From JAAOIF01 sp965206195 (GTDB lineage Bacteria; Pseudomonadota; Gammaproteobacteria; PS1; Pseudothioglobaceae), in assembly GCA_965206195.1 (NCBI GenBank), contig CBDBIZ010000011.1:682001-746000 (forward strand): 64,000 nt of DNA. Reading direction: 5' to 3'. Below the pieces are notes generated by a model. The model worked only from the letters and a program-made list of their open reading frames with translations. It ran no database searches and was not told the DNA's origin. The translations under genes and the position numbers were made by a program. This document shows, one piece after another, positions 17,535 to 26,772 of the stretch; within the stretch, counting starts at the first letter, position 1; each line of letters starts with the position of its first letter.

Positions 17535-18365
17535 TCAGTGCGCTTTCTGATGCGCCATATCCATATACACAATCACCAAGGTCATAAAAATAAAGCCTTG
17601 TAATAATACAATTAAAATGTGGAAAATTGCCCATGGCAATGATAACGACCACTGTATCCAATACGGAAATAGGGCAATCAGAATAAAAATTAACTCGCCC
17701 GCATACATATTGCCAAATAATCTTAACGCTAAGGATACTGGTTTGGCAAGTAGTCCCACGCCTTCAAGCAACAAATTAACTGGCAACATAACTTTACCAA
17801 ACGGATGAAATGCTAGCTCACTGGCGAACCCACCCAAGCCTTTACACTTAATAGAATAATAAATCATCAAAATAAAAATACCCAAAGACATGCCGAAGGT
17901 GGCGTTCGGGTCAGCAGTAGGCACCACTTTTAGGTATTCTACACCCATCAAAGATGCGATTTTGGGTAATAAATCGACAGGTAATAAGTCCATCGTATTC
18001 ATTAAAATAATCCAAATAAAACACGTTAATGCCAATGGCGCGATTAATGGGTTGTTGGCGTTAAATGAACCACGCATGTTGTCATTCACAAAATCAATAA
18101 TGCTCTCGATAAAGTTTTGCAGCCCACTAGGCGTGGCAATTGTCATTTTCCTACCCGCTCGATAAAAAACCAATAAGAACAATGCACCCAATACAAACGA
18201 AAAACCTAGCGTGTCTAAATGAAACGCCCAAAAACCCATAGCTTTAGCTTCTGCTGCGTTATGCGCAATACCCCAACCACCGTCAGGCAATTGCCCATAG
18301 GTTAGATTTTGCAGATGATGTTTAATGTACTCGCCAGAAGTTAGTACTCCGTTTGTTGCTGACAT
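17535..18365 (-). CDS. atpB: ATP synthase subunit a
   Basis: 276-aa membrane stator subunit providing the proton half-channels. Essential arginine in SLALRLFGNMYAGELIF; downstream helix ends in VYMDMAHQKAH. An N-terminal amphipathic stretch (GEYIKHHLQNLTYG) is typical of gammaproteobacteria. Its ATG overlaps the atpI stop by one base. Confidence 0.97.
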   Translation of the reverse strand: MSATNGVLTSGEYIKHHLQNLTYGQLPDGGWGIAHNAAEAKAMGFWAFHLDTLGFSFVLGALFLLVFYRAGRKMTIATPSGLQNFIESIIDFVNDNMRGSFNANNPLIAPLALTCFIWIILMNTMDLLPVDLLPKIASLMGVEYLKVVPTADPNATFGMSLGIFILMIYYSIKCKGLGGFASELAFHPFGKVMLPVNLLLEGVGLLAKPVSLALRLFGNMYAGELIFILIALFPYWIQWSLSLPWAIFHILIVLLQGFIFMTLVIVYMDMAHQKAH

Positions 18366-18730
18366 TATTTTTGTAAAACCTTATCTATTAAAAAACCAAT
18401 TAACCCAAAAACCAAGCCAGCGATTAACGCATTAGAGTTTAACTTTAAAAGTTCAAACCCCGCTAAAGTTAGCCCAATTACAACTGCCATACGCGTTATC
18501 ACACTTACAAACATTAACACGACGCTTGTTTGGGCGCTCATTGCTGGTGCTGTTGTTTGTTTGTTTGTGTGTCGATTGATTAACCCAGTATTAACCAGGC
18601 TAATAAACCCTCCATAAGCAGCAGACAATGCTGCGCCGAATGCAAAAAAATAAACAACCACTATTATTATGGCGGCTAATTGAATTTTTGGTAGTTTATC
18701 CTTGTTGCCAAAAACACCGTTAAAAACCAC
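18365..18730 (-). CDS. atpI: ATP synthase subunit I
   Basis: 121-aa hydrophobic protein with four predicted membrane segments (about residues 18-38, 42-52, 70-90, 96-118). It occupies the atpI position at the head of the atp operon. AtpI assists c-ring assembly or magnesium supply and is poorly conserved, so the assignment relies partly on location. It overlaps atpB by one base. Confidence 0.82.
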   Translation of the reverse strand: MVFNGVFGNKDKLPKIQLAAIIIVVVYFFAFGAALSAAYGGFISLVNTGLINRHTNKQTTAPAMSAQTSVVLMFVSVITRMAVVIGLTLAGFELLKLNSNALIAGLVFGLIGFLIDKVLQK

Positions 18731-18756
18731 GCATCACAAACTTACAAAATTGGGAA

Positions 18757-18826
18757 TTATACCGTCTAGCCAATGAAAATTAAAGACGTTTTTGGCTAAA
18801 AATTGGTTTTTATTCTCTGGCCAATA
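18757..18826 (-). promoter_or_regulatory. atp operon promoter region and ubiB terminator with inverted repeats
   Basis: A minus-strand TATAAT (18757-18762) lies 27 bp before atpI and is the likely atp operon -10; the -35 is weak (TTTAAT). Upstream is the inverted repeat TAGCCAA/TTGGCTA (18768-18774 with 18793-18799). A second stem ATTGG/CCAAT (18803-18807 with 18822-18826) is followed by TTTTT on the minus strand and probably terminates ubiB. The TTTTTAGCCAAAAAC block here is also found in the dispersed repeat at 42.7 kb. Confidence 0.45.
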
Positions 18827-18828
18827 GT

Positions 18829-20433
18829 TTATTGAGATTTTCGCCAAAATATCAAAGCGACAATAGCACTAACAATGCCCGCCTCCCACCAGTTATTCCC
18901 CACTAAGATTGCTGATAAAATCATCAAAGTGCCTGCTAATACAGCGCGGGTTTGCTTGTTAGCATTGTCTTGCAACTGCGTTACAATCGCCTTGGTTTGT
19001 TTAGCGTAGAGCTTCTCAATACTTTGCATGCTGTCAAGTTTTTTAAGCGCACTAAGAATGAGCATTGGCAACTCTGGCAATTCTTTTATAAGTTTCGGTG
19101 CTTGTTGCTTGAGTTTTTCAAAGATGTTTTTCATGTTGTGTTTTTCCGCTGCCAACGCCTCTAAAAAAGGCTTTGCCGTACTCCACAAATCTAATTGCGG
19201 ATAAAGCTGTCTGCCTAAACCCTCAATATTGAGTAAGGTTTTGTCTAATAATAACAGTTGTGGTTGCACAGTGATGTCAAAATTTTTCGCCTCTTGAATC
19301 AATTCAAGTAGCACTTGTCCAAAAGAAATCTCACCCAAAGACTTGGCAAACATCGGTGCGCAAATCCGCTCTACTGCGGCCTCAAAAGCACTGACATCAG
19401 TATCCACACTCATCCAGCCAGAACCAACATAAGCCTGTGCTACTTGTTTATAATCTTGATTAAAAAACGCCAAAAACATGTCTGCCAAAAGGTTCTTATC
19501 CTGTTCACTAAGCGAACCCATAATGCCAAAATCAACGCCAATATACTGTCCATCATCAGCCACAAAGATATTGCCAGGGTGCATGTCTGCATGAAAAAAA
19601 TTATGCTTGAAAACCTGAGTAAAAAAGATAATAACGCCCTCTTCTGCAAGGCGTTTCATGTCAATATTTTTAGCCTTCAGGGTTGCTATATCGCCCACTG
19701 GTGTGCCATAAATACGCTCAGTGGTTAGGATATTTTTAGCGCTCAGTTGCTGATAGACTTTGGGCACATACAACAAGTTTGAATCTTTAAAATTATGTTT
19801 GAGTTTTTTGCAATGCTTAGCTTCAATACGCATATCAATCTCAGCCAAAATGATTTTCTCAAAGGTCTCGACTATTTCAATAGGGCGAATCTTTTTACTC
19901 ATTGGGTGTTTGTTAAATAGCCTTGCTAAGGCATACATCAGCCTAATATCACGCGTAATCGTGGCTTTGATATTAGGGCGCACCACCTTCACCACAACTT
20001 CGTCATTATCCAAGGTAATTGCTGTATGCGCCTGAGCAATTGAAGCAGACGCTAGTGGCACTTCATCAAAGTTTTTGAATAAGTTATCAATATTATCGCC
20101 CAAGGCTTGTTCAACACTTTGCTTGGCGATTGTTGGGTCAAACGCTGGACAAGCATCTTGCAGTTTTGCCAACTCATCGCCAATATCATCTGGCAATAAA
20201 TCGCGTCGAGTAGATAGTACTTGCCCAAACTTAATAAAAATCGGCCCCAACTCTTCAAACGCTAGGCGAATACGCTCGCCGCGAGTGTAGCGTTTAACGG
20301 GGAAATAATGCCAAGGGATTAAATATAATAGTGGTTTAAAACTTTTTAATAGTGGCGTGGATAACACCAAAGCATCAAGTCGATAGCGCATTAAAACACG
20401 TGAAATGCCAATAAACCTAGCTAGGTTACGCAT
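18829..20433 (-). CDS. ubiB: Ubiquinone biosynthesis kinase-like protein UbiB
   Basis: 534-aa atypical kinase/ATPase of the ABC1/ADCK family needed for ubiquinone synthesis at the membrane. I start at ATG 20433, 4 bp after ubiJ; a 16-codon extension would overlap ubiJ. Motifs: the family KxGQ signature in FIKFGQVLSTRRDLLP, an alanine-rich nucleotide loop PLASASIAQAHTA, catalytic HADMHPGNIF, and VDFGIMG. Two hydrophobic segments at the C-terminus (LAGTLMILSAILVG and the next) anchor it. Part of ubiE-ubiJ-ubiB. Confidence 0.95.
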   Translation of the reverse strand: MRNLARFIGISRVLMRYRLDALVLSTPLLKSFKPLLYLIPWHYFPVKRYTRGERIRLAFEELGPIFIKFGQVLSTRRDLLPDDIGDELAKLQDACPAFDPTIAKQSVEQALGDNIDNLFKNFDEVPLASASIAQAHTAITLDNDEVVVKVVRPNIKATITRDIRLMYALARLFNKHPMSKKIRPIEIVETFEKIILAEIDMRIEAKHCKKLKHNFKDSNLLYVPKVYQQLSAKNILTTERIYGTPVGDIATLKAKNIDMKRLAEEGVIIFFTQVFKHNFFHADMHPGNIFVADDGQYIGVDFGIMGSLSEQDKNLLADMFLAFFNQDYKQVAQAYVGSGWMSVDTDVSAFEAAVERICAPMFAKSLGEISFGQVLLELIQEAKNFDITVQPQLLLLDKTLLNIEGLGRQLYPQLDLWSTAKPFLEALAAEKHNMKNIFEKLKQQAPKLIKELPELPMLILSALKKLDSMQSIEKLYAKQTKAIVTQLQDNANKQTRAVLAGTLMILSAILVGNNWWEAGIVSAIVALIFWRKSQ

Positions 20434-20437
20434 CTGT

Positions 20438-20947
20438 TTAAACGCCCTTGTGGTTAAACAAACCTGACTGCGCTGGTGCAACCAATAAAGTGGTCAGTTC
20501 GTCTTTTAATGTGGCTAACGGCTTGTTTGCATTTTGCATGTTTGCCTTAAACCTGTTTGCCGCTTTACCCAATTGATGAGCAATAATATCGCCCGTGTAT
20601 TTTGACAATAACTCCTCCCAGTCAATACCAAGCTGTTGCAACAAGTCCACTAATAACTGCGTAGTTTTAACATCGCCATGAATGATAATTTGATCTTTTT
20701 TAAGCAACTCACTTAACTGTGCGCCTTGCAATAATGCCAAAAAAACACTCGATTTAAGCTTAATATCGACATCAGCATTAATGCTTTCATTGGTCACAAA
20801 AATGCGATTATTAGTACAAAAAAAGTCAAACCTCAGAGTTGGCTCTTCTAAGGCAAAATCGATATTTTTGTCATTCAACGGTGCTAAATCGCTCTGGCTT
20901 TGCTCAATTAAATAGTTTAGTGCTTGCTCAAGTAAAAAATGTTGCAT
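20438..20947 (-). CDS. ubiJ: Ubiquinone biosynthesis accessory factor UbiJ
   Basis: 169-aa SCP2-fold protein that binds lipid in the Ubi metabolon. The codon at 20950 is TTG followed by ATG at 20947; I choose the ATG. SCP2-like middle (VDIKLKSSVFLALLQG, IIHGDVKTTQLLVDLLQQL, GIDWEELLSKYTGD) and a helical C-terminus fit UbiJ, and the position between ubiE and ubiB is the diagnostic one. Confidence 0.88.
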   Translation of the reverse strand: MQHFLLEQALNYLIEQSQSDLAPLNDKNIDFALEEPTLRFDFFCTNNRIFVTNESINADVDIKLKSSVFLALLQGAQLSELLKKDQIIIHGDVKTTQLLVDLLQQLGIDWEELLSKYTGDIIAHQLGKAANRFKANMQNANKPLATLKDELTTLLVAPAQSGLFNHKGV

Positions 20948-20958
20948 CAATAAACCGC

Positions 20959-21696
20959 TTACTTAATACATTTATGTAGCGCAACAATACCGCCAGACAA
21001 ATTGTGATATTCACAAAACTTAAAGCCCGCATCAAGTATCATGGTTTTTAGGGTTTCTTGGTCTGGATGCTGGCGAATAGATTCAGCTAAATATTGATAA
21101 GAGTCCTCATCATTAGCAATCAACTTGCCGAGCTTGGGCATAATATTGAATGAGTAAAAATCATAAACCTGTTTTAATAATTCATTATCTGTCGTGGAAA
21201 ACTCCAAAATTAACAAACAGCCGCCAGGTTTTAAAACGCGCATCATCTCTGTCAACGCTTGATCTTTGTCGGTAACGTTGCGCAAGCCAAAAGCAATTGA
21301 CACACAATCAAATACACTGTCTGCAAAAGGGATTTGTTCGCCGCTCAATTGCACAAAATCCACCCCTGAAACGCCTTTATTAATTAAATTTTTACGTCCC
21401 TCAGCCAACATAGCGGCATTAATATCAGAAAGCACAACTTGTCCGCTTTCACCAACTTTGTGACGAAAAGAGGCTGCCAAATCGCCCGTGCCGCCTGCAA
21501 CATCTAACACTTTATCACCCGTCTTAACATTTGATGAGGCAATGGTGTAGTGTTTCCACAAGCGGTGCGTGCCAAAAGATAACACATCGTTCATTAAATC
21601 ATATTTAGAAGCAACCGAGTCAAATACAGCCCGAACCAAGCCTTGTTTGTCGCTGGTAGGAACATCTTTAAAGCCAAAATGTGTGGTTTGTTGCAT
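20959..21696 (-). CDS. ubiE: Ubiquinone/menaquinone C-methyltransferase UbiE
   Basis: 245-aa SAM-dependent methyltransferase for the C-methylation step of ubiquinone (and demethylmenaquinone). Start MQQTTHFGFKDVPTSDK with VFDSVASKYDLMNDVLSFGTHRLWK (marks: VASKYDLMND), SAM-binding VLDVAGGTGDLA, and SIAFGLRNVTDKD. Normal length. 14 bp downstream of gltA. Confidence 0.96.
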   Translation of the reverse strand: MQQTTHFGFKDVPTSDKQGLVRAVFDSVASKYDLMNDVLSFGTHRLWKHYTIASSNVKTGDKVLDVAGGTGDLAASFRHKVGESGQVVLSDINAAMLAEGRKNLINKGVSGVDFVQLSGEQIPFADSVFDCVSIAFGLRNVTDKDQALTEMMRVLKPGGCLLILEFSTTDNELLKQVYDFYSFNIMPKLGKLIANDEDSYQYLAESIRQHPDQETLKTMILDAGFKFCEYHNLSGGIVALHKCIK

Positions 21697-21710
21697 GGTT
21701 GTTTGCCTAA

Positions 21711-22847
21711 TTATTTACTTGGATACGTTCTAAAATCAGCGCCGGTATAAATTTGAGTGGGACGAAAAATACGGTTGTGGGCGACTTGCTCGTGCCAGTG
21801 TGCAGTCCAACCACTTGAACGCGCCATAGCAAAAATTGGGGTAAAATGTTGCTTATTGATTTTAAAAATCTCAGCATACAAAATGCCTGAGTAAAAATCA
21901 ACATTCGGATACACGCCCTTATGCGCCAATAACTCTTCACAAACACGCTCAACCTCTAAGGCAATTTCAAAGCGTTTTGATAACTGATGACCAGTTCTGC
22001 TCATATAGTCCTCAATCATTTTTTGCAAAATGCTCGCTCGCGGGTCTTTGGTTTTATACTCGCGATGTCCCATACCCATAATGGTAGTTTTATTTTTTAG
22101 GCGGTTTTCAATATAGACTCGAACCTTACTCACGGTACCAATATCATCCAACATGTCCAATACATCTTCGTTTGCACCGCCGTGCAAAGAGCCTGCCAAC
22201 GTACCTACTGCTGCTGAAATTGAAGCAAACGGATTGGCAAGGGTGGAGGCGGTTACCATGGTAGAAAAGGTTGAAGCATTGATGGTATGTTCGGCGTGCA
22301 AAATTAAGCAAGCATCAAACAGTTTAACAATCTCATCATCAGGCTCTTCACCGAAAGACATGTATAAAAAATTCTTGGCATAGCTCATGTCCTTACTAGG
22401 TGGCACTGGATCATAACCTGTTGAAATACGCGCCCACGCCGCCACCAAAGTGCTCATATTGGCAATGATTTTAGTCAAGGCACTTTGCGTATAGTTGGAA
22501 TCGGGGGTTTTAGCATTTGCACCTGGATAAAAAGTCGCCATAGCGGCAATTGCAGCTTGCAAAACATCCATTGGATGTCCAGCAGCAGGCAATGCCCACA
22601 TCATTTGTCGAATATTGCGTTTAACTTCGTAACGTTGGTGCAAGACGTGTTTAAATTCACTTAGCATCTGAGCACTGGGCAACTCGCCATCTCTGAGCAA
22701 CATCGCCACCTCTTCAAATGAAGCGTGTTTGGCTAAATCTTCAATTGAATAACCGCGGTAGGCAAGTATGCCGCGCTCACCATCAATAGAAGAAATGGCT
22801 GATTCTGTTGCAGGCACACCTGCTAAACCTGGAATATATTCAATCAT
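21711..22847 (-). CDS. gltA: Citrate synthase
   Basis: 378-aa short-type citrate synthase family enzyme, condensing acetyl-CoA with oxaloacetate. Marks: RGYSIEDLA, SLHGGANEDVL and MGMGHREYKTKDPRA with catalytic histidines, and a C-terminal RPTQIYTG. The length and N-terminus (IPGLAGVPATESAISSIDG) fit the dimeric type, which overlaps 2-methylcitrate synthase, so strict specificity is not certain. No prp genes are nearby. First of gltA-ubiE-ubiJ-ubiB. The 141 bp upstream hold an imperfect hairpin (AAGTCTG/CAGGCTT, about 22882-22905) and AT-rich sequence. Confidence 0.9.
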   Translation of the reverse strand: MIEYIPGLAGVPATESAISSIDGERGILAYRGYSIEDLAKHASFEEVAMLLRDGELPSAQMLSEFKHVLHQRYEVKRNIRQMMWALPAAGHPMDVLQAAIAAMATFYPGANAKTPDSNYTQSALTKIIANMSTLVAAWARISTGYDPVPPSKDMSYAKNFLYMSFGEEPDDEIVKLFDACLILHAEHTINASTFSTMVTASTLANPFASISAAVGTLAGSLHGGANEDVLDMLDDIGTVSKVRVYIENRLKNKTTIMGMGHREYKTKDPRASILQKMIEDYMSRTGHQLSKRFEIALEVERVCEELLAHKGVYPNVDFYSGILYAEIFKINKQHFTPIFAMARSSGWTAHWHEQVAHNRIFRPTQIYTGADFRTYPSK

Positions 22848-22988
22848 AGTACAACCCCGTTTTTTAATATAATTGTGTATTTAAGTCTGCCTAGGTAGTC
22901 AGGCTTGTTTTTTCATTAATTTTTTAATTTTTTCTTTATCCACATTAATATTCAATTATAGTTACGTCTCAAGTGTTTTCAAAAATAA

Positions 22989-23342
22989 TTAAATCGAAAA
23001 AGACGAACCGCAACCGCAGGTGGTTTTAGCATTTGGGTTGTGGATGATAAAGCGAGAGCCTTGTAAATCTTCTAAATAATCGACCGTGGCACCAATTAAA
23101 TATTGATAGCTCATCGGGTCAACCACTAACTCTACGCCGTCTTTATCAACGCTAGAGTCGCCCTGTTTGTAATTTTCATCAAAGGTAAAACCGTAAGAAA
23201 AACCAGAACAGCCGCCGCCAGTAATATATACGCGTAATTTAAGGTTTTGGTTTTTTTCCTCTTTAATTAAATTTGCTACTTTTTTGGCAGCATTATCACT
23301 AAAAATAATATCTGCTGTTTCTAAAACTTCTGCTGCTTCCAT
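22989..23342 (-). CDS. erpA: Iron-sulfur cluster insertion protein ErpA
   Basis: 117-aa A-type carrier delivering Fe-S clusters to apo-enzymes. The three cluster cysteines are in GGGCSGFSYGF and the C-terminal CGCGSSFS. Sequence GSRFIIHNPNA and the C-terminal form fit ErpA rather than IscA, with some uncertainty between them. Ribosome site AAGGAGAG before the ATG. 28 bp after argC. Confidence 0.92.
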   Translation of the reverse strand: MEAAEVLETADIIFSDNAAKKVANLIKEEKNQNLKLRVYITGGGCSGFSYGFTFDENYKQGDSSVDKDGVELVVDPMSYQYLIGATVDYLEDLQGSRFIIHNPNAKTTCGCGSSFSI

Positions 23343-23370
23343 GTTTTCTCTCCTTATAGGGTGGCTCCAA

Positions 23371-24402
23371 TTACGGCAATAAACCGATTTGTCCTAATCC
23401 TAAACCCTCTTCTAATCCAAACATAATATTCATATTTTGCACGGCTTGTCCTGATGCGCCTTTAACCAAATTATCAATTACTGATAATATCACTAATTTG
23501 TTGCTATTTGGCATTTTCTGCACAGCTATTTGGCAAAAATTAGAGCCTTTTACACTACGCGTCTCAGGGACAGTTCCAGCGTTAAGGACACTTACAAAAG
23601 GCTCATCTTTATAAGTGTTCTCAAAAAGCGATTGCGCATCAATATCAATTTTTAGTAAATCTACGTACAAAGTTGCCTGCATACCGCGAATCATTGGTAC
23701 CAGATGTGGCACAAAAGTTAACTCTACCTCTTCACCTGCTAACAAGGATAATTCTTGTTTAATTTCTGGATAATGGCGATGACCGCTAACGCCGTAAGCC
23801 TTGAATGATTCACTAACTTCACACAATAAAGTAGGTAGGTTGGCTGCGCGTCCTGCGCCACTCACGCCTGATTTGCAATCTGCAATGATGCTAGATAAGT
23901 CAATCAGTTTATTGTCAACCAATGGCTTAAGTGCCAGTTGTATTGCGCTCGGGTAGCAACCTGGATTAGCAATTAAACTGGCATTTTTAATTTGCGCACG
24001 ATTAATCTCGCAAAGCCCATACACTGCTGATGATAATAAATCGGCTTGGGTATGCGCTAAACCGTACCACTTTTGATATTCATCCTTGTTATTCAAACGA
24101 AAATCCGCGCCAAGATCAATAACTTTAATGCCTTTTACAATAAACCCACCAGCGTTTTGCATCGCTACCCCATGTGGGGTGGCAAAGAAAATTATATCAC
24201 AATTATCTAATACAGCGTCATCAGGCTTTGAAAACACCAAATCAGACTGCCCAACCAGCGATGGAAAAATTGAATCAACACGCTTACCACTGAGCGAGCG
24301 CGAACTAATTGCCAACACTCTAACCTGTGGATGATGATGTAACAGTCGTAATAACTCAACACCGGTATAGCCTGTACCGCCAATAATGCCTGCTTTAATC
24401 AT
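23371..24402 (-). CDS. argC: N-acetyl-gamma-glutamyl-phosphate reductase
   Basis: 343-aa NADPH-dependent reductase of arginine biosynthesis. N-terminal nucleotide loop GIIGGTGYTGVELLRLL, catalytic cysteine in NPGCYPSAIQLAL, the conserved SGVSGAGR loop and HRHYPEI. Normal length. It starts within the accC stop (4-bp overlap), so it is co-translated with accBC. Confidence 0.96.
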   Translation of the reverse strand: MIKAGIIGGTGYTGVELLRLLHHHPQVRVLAISSRSLSGKRVDSIFPSLVGQSDLVFSKPDDAVLDNCDIIFFATPHGVAMQNAGGFIVKGIKVIDLGADFRLNNKDEYQKWYGLAHTQADLLSSAVYGLCEINRAQIKNASLIANPGCYPSAIQLALKPLVDNKLIDLSSIIADCKSGVSGAGRAANLPTLLCEVSESFKAYGVSGHRHYPEIKQELSLLAGEEVELTFVPHLVPMIRGMQATLYVDLLKIDIDAQSLFENTYKDEPFVSVLNAGTVPETRSVKGSNFCQIAVQKMPNSNKLVILSVIDNLVKGASGQAVQNMNIMFGLEEGLGLGQIGLLP

Positions 24403-25754
24403 GAATAAGCCTCTCCTAGCATTTTTTCAAGGTAGTGAATGTTCATGCCGCCTTTACAAAATGTCTCGTCCTCCATAATACGCACCTGTAAAGGAATATT
24501 AGTTTTAATGCCGTCAATCACCATTTCATCAAGTGCGTTTTGCATTTTGATAATTGCACCGAGCCGAGTATCAGCAAAAGTAATCAGCTTGCCAATCATT
24601 GAATCATAGTAAGGCGGCACGGTGTAACCATTATAAATATGCGAATCAACCCGTACACCTAAACCACCAGCTGTATGGTATTGGGTAATTTTACCAGGCG
24701 AGGGCATAAAATTATTCGGGTCTTCGGCATTGATGCGGCATTCAATGGCAAAGCCTTTGATATTTACATCGTCTTGGGTAAATGAAAGTGCTTGCCCGTC
24801 AGCAATAAGAATTTGCTCACGCACAATATCAACACCAGTAATCATCTCAGTTATTGGGTGCTCAACCTGAACACGAGTATTCATCTCAATAAAATAAAAC
24901 TCACCGTTTTCAAATAAAAATTCAAAAGTGCCTGCGCCGCGATAATTAATAGCTTGACAAGCTTGTGCACATATTTTGCCGATTTTATTGCGTAACTCAG
25001 AACTAACGCCTGGTGCAGGTGCCTCTTCTACCACTTTTTGATGGCGACGCTGCATGGAACAATCACGTTCACCTAAATGCACGGCGTTGCCGTGTTCGTC
25101 TGCCAATATTTGAATTTCAACGTGGCGTGGGGTGGTGAGGAATTTCTCCATATACACCTCAGAATTGCCAAAGCAACTTTGCGCCTCGGCTTTAGTCAGC
25201 TCAATTGAAGGCAGCAAATCCTGTAATTTTTCCACCACACGCATACCACGCCCACCGCCACCGCCAGAGGCTTTGATAATAATGGGCAGTCCGATTTTAT
25301 TTGCCAAGGCAATATTAGCCTGGTCGTTATTGGTGAGCTCGCCGTTCGAGCCTGGCACACAAGGCACAGCTGATTTTTGCATTGCCTCAATGGCGGCAAC
25401 TTTATCGCCCATCACCCGGATATTTTCAGCGCGAGGGCCAATAAAGATAAACCCACTTTCTTCAACGCGTTGAGCAAAATCCGCACTTTCAGACAAAAAC
25501 CCATAACCTGGATGGATGGCATCTGCATGGGTAACCTCAGCAGCACTAATTAAAGCAGGAATATTAAGATAACTATTGGTTGATGGTGCTGGACCAATAC
25601 AAACCGCCTCATCCGCCAAACGTACGTGTTTTAGCTCTTCGTCTGCGGTTGAATATGCTGCAACGGTTTTGATGCCAAGCTCCTTGCAAGCGCGCAAAAT
25701 ACGCAGTGCAATTTCGCCGCGGTTGGCGATTAAAATTTTTTGAATTTTATTCAT
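24399..25754 (-). CDS. accC: Acetyl-CoA carboxylase biotin carboxylase subunit
   Basis: 451-aa ATP-grasp enzyme that carboxylates biotin on AccB for fatty acid synthesis. Start KILIANRGEIALRILRAC, HPGYGFLSE, glycine-rich ATP loop KASGGGGGRGMRVV, GERDCSMQRRHQKVVEEAP (in part: DCSMQRRHQK), and EMNTRVQVEHPITE. Normal length; 11 bp after accB. Confidence 0.97.
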   Translation of the reverse strand: MNKIQKILIANRGEIALRILRACKELGIKTVAAYSTADEELKHVRLADEAVCIGPAPSTNSYLNIPALISAAEVTHADAIHPGYGFLSESADFAQRVEESGFIFIGPRAENIRVMGDKVAAIEAMQKSAVPCVPGSNGELTNNDQANIALANKIGLPIIIKASGGGGGRGMRVVEKLQDLLPSIELTKAEAQSCFGNSEVYMEKFLTTPRHVEIQILADEHGNAVHLGERDCSMQRRHQKVVEEAPAPGVSSELRNKIGKICAQACQAINYRGAGTFEFLFENGEFYFIEMNTRVQVEHPITEMITGVDIVREQILIADGQALSFTQDDVNIKGFAIECRINAEDPNNFMPSPGKITQYHTAGGLGVRVDSHIYNGYTVPPYYDSMIGKLITFADTRLGAIIKMQNALDEMVIDGIKTNIPLQVRIMEDETFCKGGMNIHYLEKMLGEAYS

Positions 25755-25765
25755 AAGAAATTCTG

Positions 25766-26203
25766 TTATTGGATAACGATTAAAGTTTGAGCAAATTCAA
25801 CTGCATCGCCATCTTGGCACAAAATTTCAGTCACTGTGCCCGATTGGTCTGCCTCAACTTGATTCATGATTTTCATCGCCTCAATAATACAAACGCAATC
25901 GCCTTGATTAACATGCTGCCCAACTTTAACAAAGGCCTCAGAAGTCGGCGAGGCCGAACCATAAAAAGTACCAACCATAGGCGAAGTAATTGGATGTCCG
26001 TCCACCACAGGCGCACAAATCTGTGTTTCTGTTGGTGGTTCGGTTGGTGTCACTGGCGCTACTGGTACTGGCGCAGTTGTCATCGCTGGCGCATTACCAT
26101 AACGTGCAATACGTACTGACTCCTCGCCCTCGTGAATTTCAATTTCAGCCATGTCAGATTGCTCTAACAATTCCATGAGTTTTTTTACTTTACGAATATC
26201 CAT
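25766..26203 (-). CDS. accB: Biotin carboxyl carrier protein of acetyl-CoA carboxylase
   Basis: 145-aa carrier. N-terminal helix region (DIRKVKKLMELLEQSDMAE), a Pro/Ala/Thr-rich linker around residues 40-65 and a C-terminal biotinyl domain with EAMKIMN, where the lysine is biotinylated. HPITSPMVGTFY and the thumb region are typical. Precedes accC as usual. Confidence 0.97.
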   Translation of the reverse strand: MDIRKVKKLMELLEQSDMAEIEIHEGEESVRIARYGNAPAMTTAPVPVAPVTPTEPPTETQICAPVVDGHPITSPMVGTFYGSASPTSEAFVKVGQHVNQGDCVCIIEAMKIMNQVEADQSGTVTEILCQDGDAVEFAQTLIVIQ

Positions 26204-26209
26204 CTTTTT

Positions 26210-26653
26210 TTAATACTCCTTAATGTGTTTAATAGCGGCACTGATTGCGAACTCATAGCCTTGTGCGCCAAAACCAGAAATTACTCCTTGTGCGATGTCT
26301 GAAAAATAAGACTGTTGACGAAAGTCCTCGCGTTTATAAACGTTAGATAAATGAACTTCAGCAAACGCAGTCTCAATCGCTAACAAAGCATCACGTAAGG
26401 CAACCGAAGTATGGGTAAAGGCAGCAGGGTTAATAATAATATATCGAACACCATCGCTGGGTGCCTGATGAATGCGCCCAATTAAGCCAGCCTCTGAATT
26501 GTCCTGATGGTGTTCAAACGTTAAGCCTTCCTGTGCTGCTAAGTTGTTAAGATTGTTAACAATATCGCACAAGGATTGTGCGCCATAATGCTCTGGCTCA
26601 CGCGTGCCCAGCAAATTGAGATTTGGGCCGTTAAGTAATAAAATATCCGACAT
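26210..26653 (-). CDS. aroQ: 3-dehydroquinate dehydratase, type II
   Basis: 147-aa dodecameric shikimate-pathway enzyme. Start at ATG 26653, before the typical ILLLNGPNLNLLGTREPEHYG (mark: NGPNLNLLG with the catalytic Tyr in EHYG). NSEAGLIGRIH, INPAAFTHTSVALRDAL and VHLSNVYKRE follow. A 14-codon upstream extension lacks family sequence. The gene lies 6 bp before accB, the frequent aroQ-accB-accC arrangement. Confidence 0.96.
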   Translation of the reverse strand: MSDILLLNGPNLNLLGTREPEHYGAQSLCDIVNNLNNLAAQEGLTFEHHQDNSEAGLIGRIHQAPSDGVRYIIINPAAFTHTSVALRDALLAIETAFAEVHLSNVYKREDFRQQSYFSDIAQGVISGFGAQGYEFAISAAIKHIKEY

Positions 26654-26772
26654 GGCTTTAAACAGTAGTAAAAAGATTGATTTTACCACCAACATCGCGA
26701 ATGTTAGAAGAATTTATCGGCATTTTAACTGCTAAACCTAAAGCATCTTGGCCCAACTTTTCGACTCAGCTT

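Noticed and set aside
22882..22911. Hairpin followed by T-run upstream of gltA on the plus strand
   Set aside because: The T-run is in the wrong orientation for the minus-strand genes and no plus-strand gene ends here; not called as a terminator.
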